Part shown: piece after piece, positions 57,461 to 64,000 of the stretch
Layout: every line of letters begins with the position of its first letter
How positions within the stretch are numbered: the stretch's first letter is position 1
From: Rachycentron canadum
Taxonomy: Eukaryota > Chordata > Actinopteri > Carangiformes > Rachycentridae
DNA: 64,000 nucleotides
Assembly (NCBI GenBank): GCA_038496675.1
Contig: CM076651.1
Span: forward strand, 23,402,873-23,466,872
Direction: 5' to 3'
Notes under the pieces: model-generated
What the model was told of the DNA's origin: nothing
The model's database searches: none
The model's input: only the letters and a program-made list of their open reading frames with translations
Translations under genes and position numbers: made by a program

Positions 57461-58129
57461 TGTGCACATCTCCCCGCCTACAATGGCCAGCCTGCATTCC
57501 ACCTGTGCAGCTGCAGTCCTACTTTCTGACAGGCGACTGAAGGGTCACCTCTGGCGGGGCCCTTGTATCTGGGCTGCTGCCTGCCGTCGCTGGCTCAGTG
57601 CCAGTCACACACTCCTGTAAAGCCCAGTGGGAACAGCACACTTTGAATTGAACACAGTCAGTGGCTGGAGCCATTAAAGGTGGGCACAGATATCTGCATC
57701 ACTGTAGAGCTCATTAAAGCCACCGGATGATGCTGGTGAGGATGATGATGGTGAAAGTTTCATAGAACAGGAGAAGGGGGGGTGTTTTGAAAGATAGAAA
57801 GAAACAAAGAAAGACACTAAGATCTGTCTGTCTATCATACAACTTACACACATGTCCAGCCACACAGTGTCCCTTCTACAACATCATATCCACCTCCACC
57901 CAAAGCAACACACACACACACAGAGAGAGAGAGAGACAGACACAGACATATATATTCAGCTGGCAGTTGTCAGCAGGACTGTGCGCTTGTGTTCAGGAAT
58001 GGCCCCATGCAACAGTGTTTCCCACACAAAACGACCTTTCCTGGTCACCTTCAGACGTGCCTAAGCTTCATCCCTCTGCTCATCCTCAACACAGATATGG
58101 CAACAGGAGTAGGTTCTGATTAAACCCGG

Positions 58130-59138
58130 GCACTACACTGTAGGCCTACTGTCAGAGCAAGAAGCGAGCGAGCGAGAGTGCAGCCCATGTTGCGCCACTT
58201 GCCTATCCTACGTCCCTCCGCAAGGTTACCGGCCTGGCCACCGCCGGCCCGCTCTGCCCAATTCACACCCACCCTGCGCCGGGCGAGTCGTAGGTCCGTC
58301 CGGCCAGAGATCATTACCGGACCAAACCGAAACCCCCGCAGCTCAGCGCTGCAGGTGCGACAAACAACGCAATTGATACACAATAGCCTATAGCCTGGTT
58401 CACACCGGGGCCCGGGAAAACCAAGAGGCGAGCGGAGGAAAAGCGCACGCTGCTCAGTGAAAATGTTGGATTACAGCCCTTCATCTACTGACACAGGACA
58501 GGAAGGGATGGATGGAGAGATGGATGGAGAGATGGATGGATATGTATCATTAGCTCTACACACACGCGCACAGCACATTCACGCGCACAAGCGCGCACAC
58601 GCATACACACATACTCCCTCATAATGTCATAACGCTGTTTGCCAGGGTATTATTGTATGTCCCACTTTATAGGCTGTTCTAACAGTGTAAGGCCTGTGAG
58701 GAGAGCTGCCACATCAGGCCCGTGTCACATCTGCAAGTCCCTGAAAAACCTCCCTACAGGCTATTAATGAATCTCAGCGCGGGCAACACATCTTCCCTAA
58801 TAAAAACGGCGCTCGAGAGCCCGGGGTAGATAACAGTCACGCACGCGGACACGCACCGACTCACCGACTCACCGTGCAGGCCGAGCTCAAGGACATCAGC
58901 ATCAGTGCGCGGGCGGGGAGGCAGAATCCCCGTTAATCTGCGTGTGCGTGAAGCGGAGAATGTCCCAGACCAGATGCGAGGACACAGCGGGCACCGGGGC
59001 TGCGGTGACTCCGGTTGCCTGGAGTCCAGAAGAGTGGAGGGATGAAAGACGACGACGGTGCTGATGAATATTCCGCTCCGCGCGGTCACCTGACGGTTGG
59101 TCGGCGGAGTTCTGCGGCGGTTGAGGAGAGAGAGAGAG

Positions 59139-59176
<38 letters not shown>

Positions 59177-59560
59177 CGCCGGCTTGAGGGTTTAAACACC
59201 TCCGTTGTGGGGAGGGGGGCCAGTCCGTGAGCCTGGACAAGGGAAGCTGCTCGAGGCCGCTGAGAGCTTATAATTCTGCCCGAATTCAATTAACTGTTCA
59301 GGGCAGTGAAAGAAAATGAAAAGAGAAAAGAAAAGAAACGCTGCGGTGAGAGGAGAAGCTCATGCGACATCTTTGGAGGAGGAGGCGGAGGAGGAGGGGT
59401 TTGAGCCGCTGCGAGAGCCCGCGCGCACAGGAGCTTGGTCGCAGCATCCACGAGAGGAGTCAGACGAGGGAGGGGTGGTGGAGGGCTGCTCTGCGCGTCC
59501 CCCCAGTGGGTTACGTGATGACGACACCACTCACCGCAGTCGGACGCTTTATGAGTCAAT
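58130..59560 (-). promoter_or_regulatory. atp2b3: CpG-rich block, probable atp2b3 promoter and first exon
   Basis: The only long CpG-dense stretch in the window, with many CGCC, GCGC and CCGG runs, in contrast to AT-rich surroundings. It lies about 5-6 kb upstream of the first coding exon, on the correct side for a minus-strand promoter. A GA repeat (59125-59173) sits inside. Exact start and noncoding exon borders cannot be read from sequence. Confidence 0.5.
59125..59173. repeat. GA microsatellite in CpG-rich block
   Basis: About 49 bases of GA units with one CG interruption. On the minus strand it is CT-rich and may lie in the 5' UTR or core promoter of atp2b3. Confidence 0.9.
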
Positions 59561-60364
59561 ATTATCAGTGGATAAGAGCTTAAAAACATCAAAACACTCA
59601 CACAATCACAGATTTCACACAACAAAATCCAAATCACGATCAAACACAACTGTGTTATTCATTTATAAATTCAAAGGCACAAAATACATTCCAACATGTT
59701 TACAAGTTTATGCAATATGGAACAAATAAAAAAACCTCTAACCATTACTAACAGTTTCCGCATGAATTACGCTGTAGTTTTTCTATAAAGGTTATATTTT
59801 CAAGTGAATTGCACATTAACGTCAAATCCCGATGGGGCTGTGTGGGCTAAGCACTGCAACACGTCCTCTGAGAGGCCAGCTCTGTTTTCATCAGCCTGAA
59901 AGAGAGAGGAAGAAAGAAGAAGCAAATGTAAAAAGGAGATGAAAAGAAGAGGAGATGGAAATACAGTTTGATACAGTATCCAAAAAAGTGGATGGCAAGC
60001 AGGATTAACAGTTTTTTGACTGCACCGAAGGAAAACCTGCAGCTCATGTTTTGATGATGCTTGAAAGAAAAATTTCAATTTACATATTGAATAAAAGTCA
60101 AAGTCTTGAAATTATAGCTCAAGGCAAAAGACTCTACAAAGAATTGAAATGAGTAGTCATAGTGGAAGAACCTTTACTTTAATGTAAAACATAACAAAGT
60201 AAAATACCCGTCTTCTAAATCCTACTTAGGCATAAGTACAGAAAAGTTAAAACACTGGCTCTGCAGAATAATGACCCCTGTAAGTGAGTATGTGTATGAT
60301 TATATATCAAAACAGTACATGCTGATGCATCACTGCGTGAACAGCAGGTTAATTACTTTATAAA

Positions 60365-60470
60365 GCTCAGTCCGGTGGTTCCCAGCCTGTGGGTCTGATC
60401 CCCTCCAAAGGGTCACAGTATAAATCTGAGGGTCATGAAATGATTAATGGGAGAAAAACCTGGCATATTA
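60365..60470 (+). repeat. Dispersed GGTTCCCAGCCTGTGGGTC repeat
   Basis: The phrases GTGGTTCCCAGCCTGTGGGT, CCTCCAAAGGGTCACAG, AAATCTGAGGGTCATGAAAT and GATTAATGGGAG match, from memory, a repeat scattered in many fish genomes. Confidence 0.55.
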
Positions 60471-63149
60471 ATATGTATTTGTTTTTTACACTTTACAGTG
60501 GCTCTCAAAGTGGTGCCTTGTGATCCTCAGGGGACATGAGGGTGGTCCAAAAAGGAGAATCATTTTCACTATATTTCCACCCAGAAGTAACACAGTGACA
60601 GAATCTATGACTATTTTGAGTGTGGTTTTCAAATACTTCCAGAAATAAAATATCTAAATCAACAGTCTTATTAGATAGGGGTCCATGAAACAAAATCTTA
60701 TCAGATGGGTTACTGTGACAAAAACTTATTAGAACTTATTGGTCTAATTTGTGAACCCTAAGTCCTTGACGTGAAAAAGTTTGGAGTTGTATTGTAATGT
60801 TGTATGTTGTCTGTTTGGTTCATAGACTTCAGAAATTGTGTTTTAAAATGTAAAAGCTTTTTCATTTGCTGTTTGAAATATTCATATTTGTTTTGGGGAT
60901 GGTCGTCTGGGGCAGAGGAGTTTTAACCTGAATGTTGGGAAAACTCACTGTTTAGTTGGCAAATGCAAAAATACTACATCTACTAGCCTACACTTTGGGA
61001 CACAGTAGAGCCCTCTGGAAGAGCGCTGGAGGATTGGGTACCAGCCCCTGACGGGAGGCACTTGGCTGGTCTACAGCTCCTGTGGACTGGAGGAATAAAC
61101 CTAGTGTGGACTGATGTGATTAGAAGCAGTAGAACCTTCGTTCTCTGCTCTGCAATCCAACAAAACAGGGGCCTGATGTGCAAGGCTAAAAGATAGCACA
61201 CCCTAGTGCTCAAAAGTCCTACATTTAATTCAGCCCCCGCCCCCTCACACACACACATATACACACACCTGTTCTCCACACCCACATCCCGCCATCCACA
61301 CGCATGGCTATACCCAACTGGCTACTGTCAAAGCTTGTTATGCAGTGAGCCAGTGGAAGGAGAACGAGGAGAAATATATTTATAGATGAATCAGATGAAC
61401 TTATTAATAGATATTCTCTACACTGCAGGGAGATGGACCACAGACTTGTCCGTCCATGCAGCTGCACACACACACACTTAGACACACATATCTTGATGAA
61501 AAGCTTTGTTGCTGATTTTATCTTTCCCTCCTCTTATCTTTAACTGTTCCACACCATTTCCCAGAGGCACACGCCAAAGAAATTAGACATACTTTATTTG
61601 TAGATGAGCACACAAAAACATCCGCTCTCATTTCAAGCAGACAATCTTGAAATATGTGAAATTTTACAAGAACAAAACTTTGCCTAGTTAGTAGTGGACA
61701 ATAAACCTTAAACCTAGGATAAAGCAAATAGATTTGCTGGTCTTGATCTTTAAATCATTCAGAGAAGCAGCATCAATCAAAATCAATTAGAGCAAAATAA
61801 AGTTATTTTAGACTATATTCCCTTTTTCACATTATATACACAGCACTTTATTGGGAACAGAGAATAGTCAGACTGGTTGGAGCTGATAGAAAGGCTATGG
61901 TTACTCAGATAACCACTCTTTACAGCTGTGGTCAACAGCTCCAACCTTGAGGTGGATGCACTAACCTACCTGAAGCTGCACACAAAGACCAAATGTCTAG
62001 TCTGCTGTATCTAGACTTTTGCTGAGGCAGCAGCATGAATCTATGGGTTCAACCTGCCTTGTGTCAACAGTCCAGGTTGGAGGGGGTGGTGTCACGTGTG
62101 GGGAATGTTGTCAATCAATGAATGCTACAGTCTCATTTAGTTACTTATTACTGACCATGTTCATTCCTTCATGGCCACAATTCATATCTTCTAATGGTTA
62201 TTTCCTGCAAGATAATCCTCCATGTCACAAAACTTATGCAAAGTAAAAGCCAAAAATGTCAACCTTATAGTCTCCAAGTGGTACCAGTAGGATTATCAGC
62301 ATCAGTAGAATACAATGTCTGGGAATCATAAATGTTTGTAATTTGACTGCCAAAATCTGATCAGTTAATCATTGAGTCAAAGTAAATGTTTGTGCCAAAA
62401 TTGATCAAATTCTCTCAAGGTGTTACTGACATGGTACATTCACAAGAATATGGGAGGCAGATGAAAGGACAGACAGGCAGACAGACAAACGACCTGTTGT
62501 CAGGGTTGTTTTTCAGCTGACAGAAGATTTCATGTAGAGAAATGACACACTTCATTTAGACATCAGTATGACCACCAGACAATCTAAGCTGTGATACAAT
62601 CACTACACATCCATTTACGATAACTGGAAGAGGAAGTGCATCTCACTGTATTCAATGTTCTCTCTGAAGAAGTCAGAATAAAACTATGTTCATGGTGCCA
62701 GTCCTGCTACCAACACCCTAATTACATCACTATTGAACTCACTTTCAGCCACCACTGCAGTGTTCAGGGTGGAGAGCGGTGCTAAGTGAAAGTTGATGGT
62801 GAAAGTTGATTTTGGTGCAATGAGTCTCTTGTGTTATTAAACCAAGCTCCTTTACAACAGCTTTATTGTTAAAGTGACTTAACAGCTGCTGGAAGTCACT
62901 GCTGCAGTGATATGATATAATGTAATTCAGTGTACTCCAGAGTGTGTCACTGCACCATAACATCACTGCTGGGTGTGGTTAGATTTGTATTATTAACGTA
63001 TTAACCTGTTCTGTTGACACTGGTTTTTGTTAGCCAACACCTTTCCCTACATGTATGGTTTTGTGGAACATATATCTAAAATTTGATGGATTGTCTTTAC
63101 ATTTGAAACAGACAACATTTGAATTTTGATCACTTTGATTGCTTATTGG

Positions 63150-63365
63150 CCAAGACTTCTGTAACTTTGTGATGTCACTACAAAGCAGTCACTGCCCTCA
63201 GCCATGCCCTAGCCCTGTCCATCTGCACCCACCATTCAAACTTGCAGGATTTGGTTACTCTGCTATATTTAGATGAATCAGAGAACAGTGAACCAATAGG
63301 CCACTGAGCCAACTAGAAGAGACGCTCATCCTGTTGCTACTAGAGCTTTAAGACTAGTTTTCAGG
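63150..63365 (+). mobile_element. MITE fragment, copy 6
   Basis: Shares AAGACTTCTGTAACTTTGTG, ATGTCACTACAAAGCAGTCA and CTGCCCTCAGCCATGCCC with copy 2. The ends are lost. Confidence 0.6.
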
Positions 63366-63571
63366 GGCTTTAAGACTTCCAATGCCAGCCCCACCAGTCA
63401 ATCTCTGCTACTTTGCTTTAATGTTACTGGTCAGAAAGGTTGCACCCAGAGAGGTCTTGATAGACATTTGACTGATGGTTTGATGCTTTGTCTGTCTGCT
63501 GACCCATCCATCTTTTCATCTCACTGTTTACATCATGACTGCTCTTTTTGTTCCACCCTTTAATATACACA

Positions 63572-63671
<100 letters not shown>

Positions 63672-64000
63672 CTTTCTCTCTTAAATCTATTGTCTATGCA
63701 TTAGGCATTTAGAGTGTTTAGAAGCGCTGGCTTGATGTCTAATAGGTCTGAGGCTGATGGCTACAGAGCTTTTATCAGTTCAAGGGCACTCAGTTCCTAG
63801 ACTGCAGGGCCCGACACAACATTAACATCCCAAACTGTCATTTCAATGCAAACACACATGTACATTGAGACGTGAGCACACAGCTGGTCGTGTGTGTATG
63901 TGACCTTCTGACTTCCCCTCAAGCCCACAGTGCAGGCTGAAGTGATGTGTAAGCAGATCAGAAGCTCACAGCGCAGAGGAGACGCGATCACAACGGACTG

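Larger units (their letters stand above)
53850..58120. other. atp2b3: Presumed 5' UTR intron region of atp2b3
   Basis: No coding exon is seen. A minus-strand acceptor-like CTCTCTCAG just above 54093 could start a noncoding exon reaching about 53850, but nothing confirms it. The stretch also has repeat E copy 2 (54420-54650), a 41-base palindrome (56396-56436) and two GT microsatellites. Confidence 0.45.

Noticed and set aside
59316..59729. 137-residue open frame in CpG-rich sequence, plus strand
   Set aside because: Charged residues come from GAGGAGG repeats; no homology recognised. More likely promoter-proximal sequence.

Overview
This is a 64 kb window of animal nuclear DNA, most probably from a ray-finned (teleost, percomorph-like) fish. 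The evidence is vertebrate intron/exon structure with GT..AG introns, three genes whose proteins read as fish versions of human proteins, many long CA/GT microsatellites, and dispersed repeats of a fish type (TTTATATAGCGCC-type repeats, a degraded Tc1 element, TTAA-flanked MITEs). I see no bacterial operon, CRISPR array, phage or virus.

Layout: (1) 1303-3027, plus strand: las1l, the HEPN ribonuclease subunit of the ITS2 pre-rRNA processing complex, in one uninterrupted coding exon. (2) 4.5-7.4 kb, plus strand: crebzf (Zhangfei), an atypical bZIP regulator, with a noncoding first exon, a 915 bp 5' UTR intron and a single coding exon. (3) 7.4-12.3 kb: intergenic, repeats only. (4) About 12.3-59.5 kb, minus strand, convergent to crebzf: atp2b3 (PMCA3), a plasma-membrane calcium pump. 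I resolved 23 constitutive coding exons and three alternative exons. Splice phases agree at every junction, giving about 1277 residues for the b-type protein without site A inserts. A CpG-rich block at 58.1-59.6 kb is the likely promoter. (5) 59.6-64 kb: intergenic with repeats.

The pump gene carries the classical PMCA alternative-splicing design. Site A has a conserved 42-nt cassette plus a second 57-nt cassette resembling the insert of PMCA2 w forms. The 108-nt site B exon is present. A 160-nt site C exon shifts frame and replaces the PDZ-binding b tail with a short a tail. The b tail is unusually rich in Pro/Asn/Ser/His but keeps the terminal ETSL.

Two assembly defects matter. The gap at 17257-17645 lies inside the last coding exon and is flanked by identical 31 bp sequences, so it is probably spurious. 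The gap at 43387-43679 is preceded by 73 bp of sequencing adapter that begins with the Tn5 mosaic end. I found no convincing undescribed biological system. The most interesting signals are the second site A cassette, the diverged pump tail, the intronless las1l, a TTAA-flanked MITE family, and two near-perfect DNA palindromes.
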